A stretch of DNA of 64,000 nucleotides from Panicum virgatum (lineage: Eukaryota > Streptophyta > Magnoliopsida > Poales > Poaceae): assembly GCF_016808335.1 (NCBI RefSeq), contig NC_053149.1, positions 58,705,922 through 58,769,921 on the forward strand, given 5' to 3'. The translations under genes and the position numbers were made by a program. The notes under the pieces were generated by a model, which was not told the DNA's origin, searched no databases, and saw nothing but the letters and a program-made list of their open reading frames with translations. Positions 42,450 through 54,547 of the stretch are shown here, piece by piece. The stretch's first letter is position 1, and the number at the start of each line of letters is the position of its first letter.

Positions 42450-44690
42450 CGATGGAGGGTTGGCAGCGCGCCAGACCGGAGGTGACCCGGACCGTGGGAT
42501 CTGGATCCCTGGTGCATCCGGGGGAGCAAGCCGTGCCGAGCACCACGGGGTTCGGCCCCACCGCCAAGGGCAAGCAGGCTGTGGCTGGTAGTGCCACACG
42601 AGCGGTCCCAGCCAGACCCGGAGCAGCTAAGGCGCGTCGTCGGGAGAAGCGGGCCGGCGTAGGTTACACCGGGGCGACGGGACCCCAGTTGTGTAGCCCG
42701 CCGCGAAGTGTCAGAGGACCGCTGAGGACGCGGGCCAGGGTAGCTCTCGGGCCCCCGGCTCTCGCGGGACCTCCGGAAGAGCCGCGCCGCCACCACCATC
42801 GCCGGGAGATGCCTCCCCCTGGCAGCAACAGCGGCAGCAGCAGCCACGGGTTGCACCTCCGCCGCCGCCTCGGGAGCAGCAGCAGAAGCAGCCGCGGGGT
42901 GCGCCTCCGCCGCCGCCACAGGAGCAGCAGCAGAAGCAGTCGCCGAGCCTCCGTGGGCGCTGGAGACCCGGCGCTTCGGGGTAAGTGTTCTTCCGTTCAC
43001 TCCTCTTATTCTCGGTGCTTCGCTTTTTGCAGAAGGCTTCTTTTCTTTGTTTGCCAGGGCCTCTCGCCCAAGCAGTTCTTCCACCACCGCTGGCTCGTCA
43101 GCGGGGGTCCAGGCGACCGGGGCCTCGGCGGCGATGGCGGGAGCGACGGCGGGTGCGGGGAGCTCGGGTGCGGCGGCTTCCGCTAGCCCGATGGCGCCCA
43201 ACGCGGCGACGGCAGGTGCGCCAGTACCAGGCAAAGCAACGCCCGATGCGGCGACAACAGATGCGCCAGTGCCAGGCGCAGCAATGCCCGACGCGGCGAC
43301 GGCGGATGCGCCAGTGCTAGGCGTAGCTGCCCCTGACGCGGTGGCCCTCGAAGCCTCAGCTACGGCGGCAGCCGCGCCGACACCGAGCTTGGCGACGGCG
43401 AGCGCAGCAGCAGCGGGCGCGGCAACGGCAAGCACAGCGGCTGCAGGCGCGGCAACGGTGAGCACAGCGGTAGCGGGCACGGCAATGGCGAGCACCTCGG
43501 TTCCTGAGGTCCCAGCGCCTGTACCGGATGTCCCCTCGCCCAGCGCCCAACCTGCAGCAGAGGAAGAGCTGGAGGAGGTCTCTGGTAGGCAGCTCCTGCA
43601 GGGTCCCCCGGAGGAGGAAGCGGCTCCCCTCCCCCAGGTGCTGGTCCGGGTCCGGCGGATGATAGAGGAGGCGACCTCTACCGCCGAGGCGGCCTTCTGG
43701 CGGGAGTGGGCTGCTCTGGAGAGCGAGTGCCAGCGCCTCGGTGACTGGCACACCCGTCTGGAGGGGCGCACAAAGGCCGAAGCCTCCCATGCTGCGCGTG
43801 TTCGGTCCGGACTCAAGGCCGACCAAGAGTCCTACCGAGCCAATCTTCGGAAGGTGTTCGACTGTGAGTTTGCGGTGGCAAGTCGGGAAAAGGCCCTGGC
43901 GCTGCGGGAGGAGGCCTTTGCCAAGGAGGAGGCCAGCCTCGCGGATCAGTGGTCCGAGCTTGAGACTCGCAGCCAGGGTCTCGAGATCCGCAAGCAGGAG
44001 CTTGACAAGCTCTCTGAGACTCTGCAAGGATGGCGCGAGCAGCTGCAGGAGACCGCCAACAAGCAGGCTGTTGCCGAGTTGGAGCTTGAGGAGGATAGGA
44101 AGTCCCTTGCAAAGAGGGAATCCCACGCCACCAACATGGAGCTCCAGCTTGAGCACCAGCGCGAGGCCCTCAAGTCCCTGAAGGAGTCGGTGGCGAAGAA
44201 AGCGGCCCAGCTCGAGGAGAGGACCCGCCAGGTGGAGGCGGCCAAGGCAGCATAGGACGCCCGGGTGCAGGAGGCGGTCCAGAAGGCGGTCCAGAAGCTA
44301 CAGGAGGACCAGCGCTTGGGGGCCCAGCGAATCGTCGACTGGGCGAGCGAAGCGAGCTCAGCGCTGGTGCCACTTGGAATGAGTCCAATCCAAGTGGCGG
44401 GGCCGGCAGCTTCGATTGCTGACGCCCTCCCAGTGCTGAACTCTACTTCGGATAGGCTCCGGCATCTGGAGCCGGTCCTTGCTGGCCAGCTTGAAGCCGA
44501 GGGCCGCGAGCTGATCCGGATGGTGGCGGAGCACATTTTGACTTGCCCCCGGAGCCATGACCCAGCCATCTCGCTAGCCTCCGTGGTCGATGGTCCAGTG
44601 GCGGAGATGGAGGCCTCTGCTCGAGAAAGCGTGCGGGACATCGTCGACTTCGTCACCGCCTACTTCAAGCGGGAGTCTGCAGGCTCCTGA
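42450..44690 (+). pseudogene. Alanine-rich coiled-coil ORF of the gypsy-type element
   Basis: A GC-rich 5' exon appears to end near 42,979 (GGGTAAGT). The reading resumes after an acceptor TTTGCCAG at 43,058. Then come low-complexity Ala/Thr/Pro repeats (to about 43,530), an acidic linker (EEELEEVSGRQLLQG) and a long heptad region (REKALALREEAFAKEEASLA; KLSETLQGWREQLQE). A TAG stop at 44,253 interrupts it. The same frame goes on to 44,690 (VRDIVDFVTAYFKRESAGS, stop TGA). Proteins of this layout are common in grass gypsy elements lacking pol and have no proven function. Confidence 0.6.
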
Positions 44691-46314
44691 GCTGGACATT
44701 GTACTTTTGTTTTTTTTGTGTTATGTAACAAACATTGTGCTTGTTGAAACTTAATAGAAGAAAATTTCAACTTAGCTGTTTGTAAATTGTTCTGGTTTGC
44801 AGTATGCAGCACCCCGGCGCCCTGGCCCTCTAGTAGATAGGTTCAGTTGTTATGACCTATCTGCCATTCGAGCCGCAGAAGACACTCCGGACCCCCGTAT
44901 GAAGTTGAGCAAGCGTCCTTGGGCATAGGTGTAGCATAAATTGCAACTCAAACGAGCGACTTATTCCCTGTATAGCAGAAAAAACTACAGAGAGGAAAAT
45001 CAAACTCGCTTGTATGGTAGTAATGATACTGCAACTTAGCTGTTTGACGCATGCAGAATCGATCCTTGGTGTCTGGCTCAAAGCGGACGCTCCGGGCCCC
45101 CTGGGAGACAGACTCAGTCGTTTTGAGTCTGTCTACCACAGAGACTGGACCTCGATCTGCATGAAGCCTGAAAGCGGATGCCGGAACCCCCTGGTAGGTA
45201 GGCTCAATGGTTTAAGGCTAGCTACCACCAGTGAAGGCTTAACCTGCGTACCACTCAAAGTCACAGCTTAGTAGCATGCCCGCGAGACCTATTCTGGACC
45301 GGCCCCCAGACTAGTATGAGGTCCAGAGCTCCGGATGCGCAGGTCCAGGCAGTTCAATGCTTGTTACAGAGTGGTGGAGTGTGTAGTCTTAGGGTGCGGA
45401 ACCAGGCTAAGGCGCTACACAGGGCTCCGGACCACTCCAGGAAACAATCACGACTTTACCGGACCTGGCTCCGTCGTTCCAGACCCCTCCTAGTAGTAGG
45501 TGAGGTCATTCTGTCGTACTCGATCCTTTGAGATATGGAGTTGGACCTGCCGTGTAGGACTTAGGAAGCCAACCCTTGAGCTAGAACGAGGTCCGGGCCC
45601 CTAATTACCCAGCTCCGCGTACTAAAGCACTCGTTACAGGGTGGTGGAGTGTGTAAGCTTTGGGTACGGAACTGACTAAGCGGCTACACAGGACTCCGGA
45701 CCACCCCAGGAAACAAGCACCCCCTTTCCAGAGCAGGTCCCTAGGGGTCCGGACCCCTCTCCCAGCAGCAAGTGGGTTCGGACCTGTACGGCAGTCCAGC
45801 AACTCAATACAGATCTTAGCTGTAGCGACCAGAGTGGAAGTCCGCGCAGGGGTTAGAAAAGTAAAATCTCGAGAATCGAAATACGAAATAAAATTTGACA
45901 CAAAGACATAACTGGGGGAAAATCTTTCCTTTACAACTTGATATACATGGCTTGTGCGATGGATGCCAGAGGTCGGGTTTATGAGGGCGGGCCTCTACCT
46001 CTCTGGGCCGCGCGTTAATGCTAGCCGACGGTGCGATGGATGCCTGAGGCCGGGTTTACGAGGGCGGACCTCCACCGCTCTGGGCTGTACGCCAATTCTA
46101 TCTTATTACAAAGGAAAAATTCATTTCCCTACTCTGCCTAAGTGTAAAACTTACGCAGATGCTCTATATTCCATGGGTTGGGCAGCGGCACCCCATCTTC
46201 TGTGGCAAGGCGAACGCATCCGGGCCGGCATACTTCTGTAACCTTGAAGGGCCCCTCCCAGCTGGGGGAGAGTTTGTGGAGCCCTGCTCGGTTCATTATC
46301 CGCCTCAGGACGAG

Positions 46315-48668
46315 CCTTTGCCTTTCTTAGTGGTTGGATCAGGAATAAACATCTTATTCTCATTATCCTGAATGAAAGGTCCCACTATTCCAATCCCGTA
46401 AACCTCATGTCCCCAGGTGAATATAGCTGCTTCCTTGCTGAAGTAAGGTGAAACAAATACTTCTGGCTGCAACCCAGACTCTGCACATGCCGCAATAACT
46501 TGGACTTCATGCAGGAGCAGAAAGCTTTGCCATCTACTGTAATCAAACTCTCCTATACCACCCTATCTCTACGGATACCGCGACCAGTTCTATCCTTGCA
46601 TAGAACCTCAAATCTATGCTTCATTGTACCTGTCGATATGACGCGGTGCAGTTTGGCCTTTTCAATCTTCTATTGCATATATTGTGTTACTGTTGTGCAA
46701 AACTGAATTTGGGGGTTGCTGATGTTTATGCTTGCAGCCATGTAACGCTCTCTGAAATACTTCATGCACCCATACATGATGAACTCAACAATTCCCACAA
46801 GAGGAAAGGCACGACAAGAACGCATAACCATATTGAAACACTCTGCATGGTTCGTTGTCTGAATACCATACCGTATTCCGTTGGTATCATAAAGGAATGA
46901 CCATTTCTCCTTAGGTGCACCTCGAATCCAGTGTGAAAATGGCTTCTCAATTGAATCCCTAGCCTCTGCAGCCTGACTCGTGCTTGTTCCTGATGCCCTT
47001 ACCTTCACTAGCTCTGCAGTCAACTGATCAAGCATATGCCATAATGCATTGAATTTTCTCTGTTGATTTTGGGTGCACAACCTCTTAAACATGTTCTTAA
47101 GATCCTTGTTCTTGAAGTGGTCATAGAAGTTTGCACCCATATGCCTAATGCACCACCTGTTTTGGACATCGGGCCACAATGGAGGCGTTGTCGCAGTTCC
47201 ACGTTACAATTTCAGTATTGATTGTAGCAGACCTGCATGCCTATCACTAATAAGGCACACATCTGGATGTGCAGCAACAACATGAACCTTCACTCGTTCA
47301 AGGAACCAATACCAACTGTCTAAGTTCTCATTCTCAACAAATGCAAATGCGAGCGGAACTATTTGGTTGTTGCAATCTACCCCGATTGCGGTGAGTATCT
47401 GACCTTTATACCTTCAAGTCAGAAATATGCCATCAATGCAGATCACCGGAAGACAACACTGAAATGCCCTAACACAGGCACCTAGGCAAAAGAAGGCTCG
47501 TTGCAGAATGCTTTGCCCCCTAGTCACGGCTGGTACGAGGTATGTGTCATAAAAGCTTCCAGGATTTCTTGCAGCAATCTGGAATAACATACGAGGTAGG
47601 TTATCATATGCTGAACACCCTTTATTTAGCCCGTCATGCCTTTAAATAACTAATGGTGTACTGGTAAGTCTGCTCAATGTGTCGAACAATCATTTTTGCC
47701 TCATAATTTAGGTTGTCCATAATCAACCCATATATTTGCTTTGCAACAAAGTCGCATGATATATTGCGATGCGAGAGAAAAACTTCTGACAGCAAACAAG
47801 TGTGCTCTGTCACAATGGAACATTTCCAGTTCGACTTCCATTTTCCCTTGAATGTATGTACTCGCCATGGACATCCATCATTCACACATTTCACCTCATA
47901 TTCTTTACTGCCAGACTTTACGACTCTAAATTCTCGTTTCAATGATATTGCCCATAGTCTCACAGCATCTTTTACGACTTCAATGTTTGGATATGTTGCA
48001 CCTTGCACTACCTCATTCCCTCTGTACTCCCACTCCTGATTTCGTACGTCTTTTGCGACATGATTGCCAAAATCATGCTCCTTCCACTCTTTTGGCAATG
48101 AGTACTGCTCGTCATCAGATGAGCCCTCATATTCTTCCATCTCCATTGCGGTTTGGTCTTCTGCCTCCATCTCGTCCACAATGCTATGTATCCTCTCTCC
48201 CTCATCAGCAAGGCCATGTGGTCCGATGTTTTGGTTCTCTATCTCTTCTGACTCATCTTGCTCAACATAGTTGGTCTCTCTTCGAATACTCGGAGTTGCT
48301 TGATCTGCACCATGTTGGATTTCATTTTGTGTCTTCTCCCGGATTTGAACAAGAATGGCCAGAGGCCACCCACGCTCTAGAGCTGCTTGCATGTACTTCT
48401 GCCAGTCATCAGTGCTGTGTATCATCATCAATTCCCATAAATCACTTTCTACCTCCCAATTAATAAGAGACTGGACGGTCATCACATGTGTCTCCGGATG
48501 AACACGGAACCCACGCTGCAGCCACTTACATATGAAACCAAAATTCCTCTCCAGAGGTTTATCTATGGCGCTAGATGTGCACTTAAAGGCAGAAAGGTCT
48601 ACTCCATTTGGCCCATACAAAGCATTGTAGTCACCAAAAAATACTTGAAACTGCATCTTGCTCGACAT
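46315..48668 (-). pseudogene. Mutator-like (MULE) transposase, inactive
   Basis: Minus strand from MSSKMQFQVFFGDYNALYGP at 48,668. The MuDR DNA-binding domain lies at about 47,990-47,740 (SLKREFRVVKSGSKEYEVKC, CPWRVHTFKG). The MULE catalytic domain lies at about 47,450-47,200 (VICIDGIFLT, DCNNQIVPLAFAFVENENL, LISDRHAGLL). The SWIM-type region lies at about 46,510-46,370 (KAFCSCMKSKLL; ESGLQPEVFVSPYFSKEA). The sequence passes into the gypsy-type element near 46,315. In-frame stops sit at codons expected to be Trp or Gln (for example TGACGGGCTAAATAA near 47,633-47,620, expected WRAKQ), and there are frameshifts. The family cuts and pastes Mutator-type DNA transposons. Confidence 0.85.
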
Positions 48669-48966
48669 ATCTATATATCACAGAATACTTATCGAGTTAT
48701 ATTCTTTACTTCACTACCTTATTCAATAATCCGTAAAAAATTAAGTATGGATTTCAACTACAACATATAAGTATTAATAACTACGTGATGACACTCAAAT
48801 TCTATACTGCATATGCGAAATTATATTCTAAATCGTAATTAATTTATAAACACGTCTCTAATAGTACTGCAATTGTAATAATAAACGCGTAGTACTAATT
48901 TTCTAAACTAATTTACTACTACGTAACTAAAGTATCATTAAACTCGTACTTAAATGGTTCTACTAT

Positions 48967-50441
48967 TGTCGGTGTCCCGACCCGGGGTCCGGATCCCAAC
49001 TAGTAAATGCTGCGTGTTTCCTCGTCCCAGATGTTGATGCAAGAGGCAACACAGTAACGCACGGGTTTATCCTGGTTCCGGCCACGGGGCCGTACGTCCA
49101 GCAAAGGGGTGTTCGAGGGCACTGTATTATCTTGCACCCGGAGTGTTTGTTGTAGGGGGTACAAGCGAGTCGAGAGAGGGAGGGAAGCTCCCAAGTCCCT
49201 GCTAGAAGAGGGGTTGAGCGTGGCGAATAGCGATGTCGGAGCTAGGAGCGAGTGTGTGTGCTCTGAGTGGTGTGTGCCTAGAGAGCCGTCCGACCCCTTT
49301 AAGGGATGCCCACCTCCTCCTTTTATAGACACAAGGAGGGACGGGTACATGCACAAGGGGTCGCGGAGGTTGTCGTTTCCCCCCGAGTTGCGGGGATACA
49401 ATAATCGAGTACTGTGGGAAGTACACTGTGAGGTATGGCGTCGGGCGTGGTGGTCGTCCTGGCCGTCGTCCTTGACCTCGCGGAGATCGCGCCGGCATCC
49501 TGCCAACTCCTGCAGGCGGCGTGGTCGTCACTGTAGAATGTTCAAGCCTCCGGATGTGGCGTTCAGTGGGCCCTGCAGGCCAGGGTCCTGCGTGCACCAG
49601 CGATGGCGGGGCACGCGGCGGTCCCGGACCCCTCTTAATAAAGTGCCGGTGCGCGCACTAAGGAGGTCCAAGGGTTGCGTGGAGGTCCCGGACCTCTCGA
49701 GGGGGCAGGTCCGGGTGTCCGGCTGCGTGTGATGAGCGTCCCTCCTGGAGGGGCACGTGGCGTCGCCGGACCCCTTCCCAAGCAGGAGGCGGGTCCGGGG
49801 CCATGCGTGTGATGAGGTGGAGTCTGCACGGCCGGAGTTGGCAGAATAGTAACGGGAGCAGTGCCGAGTGCGCTGCGTCCAGCGTCGTAGGTCCCACAGT
49901 GCTGCCACAGCGTCCGGAATGGCGGAGCAGTGACCGGAGTTGGCGGATGGGACTCCGGTCACTGCCTCTGTGGGGAATGGCGGCCTGACGCCGTCTGTCC
50001 TGAGCACTGGGGAGGAGTGGTTGGCATTCAATGCCTCCGTACGGCGAGCGGTTTAGCGGCGGGGCCGTTTGTCCCTTACGCCGAGGGGTGGCCTCGAGCG
50101 AGGCGGAGATGAGTTACCTGCTCGAGGGAGGTTCGCTGCCCTCGAGCGAGGTGGAGATGATTTGCCCGCTCGAGGGTAGATTCGCTATCCTCGAGCGAGA
50201 CGGAGATGCGGGACGCAGTCGAGGGTCCCGATGGGAGCCCTCGAGCGAGGCGGAGATTGTCCCGCGGGCTCGAGAAGGGTGCGAATGGGCCACATGCTGG
50301 GCTTCTTTGAGTCCTTTCCTTTCTTCCATATTGGAAGGAGGCCGTGGGCTTTCGTGGGCCCAGTTGCCTTAGCATGTGTTTGCATTTTTCAGAGTGATTT
50401 TAGTACCCCGATTAGGGTGTCCCTAATCGTGGTACCCGACA
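48967..50441. mobile_element. Solo LTR of a gypsy-type element
   Basis: 1475 bp beginning TGTCGGTGTCCCGACC and ending GGTACCCGACA, flanked by the exact 5-bp duplication ACTAT (48,962-48,966 and 50,442-50,446). No internal region is present, so it is the product of LTR-LTR recombination. It lies in the 5' flank of the Mutator-like transposase pseudogene and so inserted after that element. Confidence 0.9.
50090..50285. repeat. Imperfect tandem repeat CCTCGAGCGAGGCGGAGAT within the solo LTR
   Basis: Four units of roughly 55-65 bases each start CCTCGAGCGAG.CGGAGAT and include a CTCGAGGG half (50,092; 50,143; 50,201; 50,239). CTCGAG palindromes recur throughout. Confidence 0.7.
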
Positions 50442-50459
50442 ACTATAGCACTGATTAAA

Positions 50460-50900
50460 TTAAATTACTCTACAATACCAATGGAAAAATACATAAGCTA
50501 AATGTACTAACCTGCAGATCACAAGTGCGCAATCCGGCAGGGCTTCGCTGCTTCCTTTCTCCTCACTCCTCTCTTTTTTTTCTAGATTTTTGATGGAATT
50601 TTTGGGCTCAAATGAGGAGGGAATGAGGATCAAAGGCTTATATAGAGGGGGCACACCCGGTCGCCCGAGGGGGGGGCGACAGGCCCCCCGTCGCTTGTCG
50701 CCCCCCGTCGCCCGGGGGGGACAGGCCCCCCTGTGCGCCCCCGGCTAGGGATATATTTGCAAATTGGAAGAAAAAAAATTACAAACAGGTCCTGTCGCCC
50801 CTTGGGTGGGCTATCGTGATATATTTTTGAAATTTTTAGAAACGGAAATTTTGATTTTTTTTTTAAAATATAAAAAAGAAAAAATCGCCACAGGTCGGCC
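50460..50900. other. 5' flank of the Mutator-like element, GC-rich terminal region
   Basis: 50,650-50,740 consists of alternating GGGGGGCGACAGG/CCCCCCGTCGCC words that can fold back on themselves. AT-rich sequence then runs to about 50,880. This may be the long terminal inverted repeat of the Mutator-like element, but I could not identify a partner at the other end. No gene seen. Confidence 0.4.
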
Positions 50901-51162
50901 CGCGAGAGACGCCTAGCCACGTCCAGCCCAAACCAGTGGCTACCGATCTCTTATTTATGATCTTGGCGTGTGTGTGTTCCTCCGATTTCTCTAGCGCTCG
51001 CCGCCTCCTGACCTCTGTCCTCTGTCCTCTCCCTCCTTCGCCGGCCCACCCCAACCGACCGTCGAGCCGTGGTACCCGCCCTCGTCGCAGGAACCGCTCC
51101 AGTCGAGTAAGTTGCGCTCCGTGACGAACCTCACTCGCCGGAGCACCACCGACAAGGCAGAG

Positions 51163-54063
51163 ATGGCCGAGGAGGTGAAGCACCTGGAGACGCGCGCGGC
51201 CGAGCGCCCCGTGTGGCTCATGAAATGCCCCACCGTCGTCTCCCGCGCATGGCAGGAGGCCGCCGCCGCCGCCACGTCCAACCCAGAGGCCGGCGGCGCC
51301 AACCCTAACCCTAACCCGGTGGTCGCCAAGGTCGTCCTCTCCCTCGACCCCCTCCGCGACGAGCAGCCTACCAAGGTAAGCCTCCTCCCCTCTCTGCTCT
51401 TACATCCTCTAGTCTCGGCGTGCATATCTGTTCCGGACTGATTTGTATGGTAATGCCAAACTGTTGTTGGGATGGGATTGGTGAATTTAGTCCGCTAAGT
51501 TATCTTGATGTCATGGGGAGGTTCAGCGGAGGATTGATTGATGGTGCTCTTGAGAACTATGATGATTTTAAGTTATCGGACCTTTATATGATATCTGAAT
51601 GGCACATTTACTTAAAAGAACTTGTATTTCATTATCTGATTATGGTAATCTGACCTTTGAACCGACTCAAAACATCCCTACGAGGGTAGTTCATTTTCTG
51701 TATACTCGGTATATTTTCACTCCCCCAACAAGTGATTTATTGATGCAATCATGCTAAACCAAGTCAGAATTTGATCGTCCTTCTGAAATACAATCATTCT
51801 GAAACCTAGCTATAGTCATAAGTCATAACCTGAAAGGTGTCAATTATAGGTGTCTGTTCACCTTTTGTTTTGGTTACTGTTACGTGTTACATCATAACCC
51901 TCTGAAAAAACTGATTCCTTAACCCTTGGTATGGAACATGCAGTTGACAATTCTGAATTTACCTCAATGAATGATAATGGAAGCTCTTTTCATAGTTTTG
52001 TGGAGGAAGCTCGTTCATTTTACTGCCATTAGAAAATCACCTGATTTTAACCTTCAGCACCATAAAAATTGTGCAGGGGTTTAGCATAATATATCTCCGC
52101 AATTAATTTCTGACATCGCTTGGTGTACCGTGAATAAACAGCAGGGATAGTCGGGTTTGTGTGCTCAATATTTCTGTGGAACTTGACTGCCAATTTCTAT
52201 GCCTGCATTCTTGTTGGAATTCAACAGCAGGGATAGATGGATTTGTGTTCTCAATATTTGTATAGAAGCTGAATTTATGAGCCTACACTCAGTGCCTCAG
52301 TGGCACGAGAGAACGAAAAAGATGGGCTTTGTGCAGTTAATGTAATAATGTATTTATTTTAAAGAGATGGATTAAATTACTCTCATGTTCTTCATGAGTA
52401 TATCCAGCTATTCAGTCAGGATGTATGAGAGCATTCTTTTTCAATGCTACGCTACTGCTACTCTCTTTTTATGTACCAATGTTTCTTACACTGTGTTAAT
52501 GGCATCACAGTTGAAGATGGAGATGGCTCAAACAAACAATGGAAATACACCAAAGAGTTACTCTCTGAATATGTACAATGACTTTGTGCCAATATGCATC
52601 TTTTCTGAGTCTAACCAAGGTTGGAACTATATCATCTCACACTTTCTTCATGATGTTTGCATGCATTTTTTTTCGTATCTATCTACATTAACTTTCCTAT
52701 AGATAATCTTAAATGTTGTGGCTGGCGTGCACTACTCATTTTAAGTACAAGCTTTTTAAATGTAATGTTATATGCTCCCTTCAGTAAAAAAAGGTCCCAA
52801 TAGAGTACATGCCCATTCACATGTTTTATGTTTATGATCATACAGGTTAACATGTGTTAAGTGATATATAAATGCCAAAAGCTGTCCAACATCATCTAAT
52901 AAGGTTAAATAGTAACTGCTTACTAGCCAACTCTATCAAACCTTCTTCAGCGTGGAGTCTCAGTATATTTCACTTAACAAGAAAAATCACACAACCTTTT
53001 CAATTTCACTATGTGATGACATATCATGTAGGTGTTTGTGTAAAGGTAGTTGGTTAGTGCATGACCGTGCAGTAGTCAGTAAGACTTTATGTTACTTGTA
53101 TTTTCAGGCTTGCACATAGTCTATGATTTTTACTCTGAATAATATTCAAATGACCTTTTCCTATATGAAACAATAATGACATCACAGGGAAATATGCATG
53201 TGAAGGGAAAGTTGAGAACAAGTTTGACATGAAACCTCATAGTGAAAATCTTGCGGAATATGGAAAATTATGCCGTGAGAGAACCACCAAGTGTATGGCT
53301 AAACCAAGAAGAGTGGAGGTGACTGATCAGATGATTATTTCCCCCACAGGCCACAGGCCACACTTGTGCATCTGTCTCCATGAAATTGCCCTTTTTGCCT
53401 TCACTTCTTGTAGGTACTTGCGGATGACCATGGAAGCCGCATGAGACCCATGCCTGGCATGGTTGGCCTGATGCCTTCTTCTGCTACAAATGCAAAGGTT
53501 AGGCAACTCCCCAACTATCCAATGCCTATTGCCTAGGCTACTAGCTTTAATACTGGTTGCTGTTTTCTGAAGTCACAGATCTTGTACTTCATATTTTGTT
53601 TAAAAATTTCACTTGATGGTTTCATGGGTCGTGATCGTGCTTGTAATTTTTTTTTTGTCAATCAGGAGAAGAAGAAACCAGTACCACCACGATCTTTTGA
53701 AACGAAAAGGACACGAAGGGGTCGTACAGAAATGGAGAATATCCTATTCAAGCTTTTCGAGAGGCAGCCAAATTGGTCGCTAAAGCAGCTTATGCAAGAG
53801 ACAGACCAACCAGAGGTACATTTACCCCTTATTCCCCCCTAATTTTCTATTCAAAGAAAGCATTGGTTCCCTACTAGAGTTGCTTCACTTTTTGACATAA
53901 GGCATTGCTTACAAATTGTCTGCACTTGGTTTGATATATGCAGCAATTCCTGAAGGAGATACTGAACGACCTCTGTGTCTACAATAAAAGAGGACCGAAT
54001 CAAGGGACGCACGAGCTCAAGCCTGAATACAAGAAGTCGACAGAGGACAACAATGCTACATGA
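51163..54063 (+). CDS. GTF2F2: Transcription initiation factor IIF beta subunit (RAP30)
   Basis: Small subunit of TFIIF, which binds RNA polymerase II and helps load it at promoters in the nucleus. Exons: 51,163-51,375, 52,511-52,619, 53,188-53,318, 53,414-53,497, 53,666-53,815 and 53,944-54,063. They total 807 nt, 268 residues, all GT-AG and in phase. The N-terminal dimerisation region has RPVWLMKCPTVVSRAW and KVVLSLDPL. The middle has TPKSYSLNMYNDFVP, ENKFDMKPHSENL and GSRMRPMPGMVG. The C-terminal winged helix has RGRTEMENILFKLFERQPNW, SLKQLMQETDQPE, FLKEILNDLCVYNKRG and HELKPEYK. The length is normal for plant homologues. The start is the first in-frame ATG; no upstream ATG lies in this frame after the last stop. 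The next gene starts 484 bases downstream on the same strand. Confidence 0.96.
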
Positions 54064-54547
54064 AGAAGTTCTTCCTCTGATTCGCCAAACATGAGTTCCC
54101 CAGTCTCGACTGATTGGAACTCCAGCCTATTAGTTGCTCCGTATAAGCAGTCGCTGATGCTTGGTTGGGCTGCCCCTTGCAACTTTGCACGATTTTGCCA
54201 CTGGCAGCCATATGAGACTATGAAAGACCTGAACCTTTTCTGGATCTCTCTAGAAATAAGGACCCAAATTTTGTAAATATAGACCGAATTGGCAGAACCA
54301 GATAATCTGGGGATCAATGGAGCGAGCAATGTTGACTGGTCAATCACTCAACCGGACGAGATCCTGTTACTGTATGCCTGCGTGACGTTATACTCTGACA
54401 CGTGGTCCCAAACCTACCCCGTCTGTTGGTCTCGTTCGAGATGCTCGGCAAGAGCAGGCTACCCGTTCCTTGCCTTTCTGACCCGTCGGAAAAAAATTGG
54501 ATGGGGACGGCCCCCAAAGTCCTCACCGGAGTCTTCGTTCCTCCGAG
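54064..54547. other. Short intergenic gap between TFIIF beta and SUVR3-like genes
   Basis: 484 bases that must hold the 3' UTR of the TFIIF beta gene and the promoter of the SET-domain gene. No clear TATA box. The last 150 bases become GC-rich. Confidence 0.6.

Larger units (their letters stand above)
39873..46315 (+). mobile_element. Gypsy-type retroelement, 5' LTR plus internal region, 3' end missing
   Basis: A left LTR of 1031 bp (39,873-40,903, TGTCGTGG...TACCGACA) is followed by a C-rich primer-site-like sequence. The interior encodes a protein of the 'putative gypsy-type transposon' kind, then a long alanine-rich coiled-coil protein. RT and integrase are absent. The non-coding 3' interior carries repeated hairpins (44.83-45.23 kb). 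No right LTR was found. At about 46,305-46,317 the sequence passes into the Mutator-like gene, so the element is truncated. It is probably a non-autonomous Tat-type element. Confidence 0.7.

Noticed and set aside
42353..43816. 487-codon minus-strand open frame, alanine-rich
   Set aside because: It is the antisense shadow of the GC-rich, alanine-repeat gypsy-type ORF on the plus strand. No start context, no motifs.
40904..46315. Possible host gene with alanine-rich coiled coil
   Set aside because: The adjoining LTR, primer-site-like sequence and gypsy-type transposon domain show it to be element-encoded.
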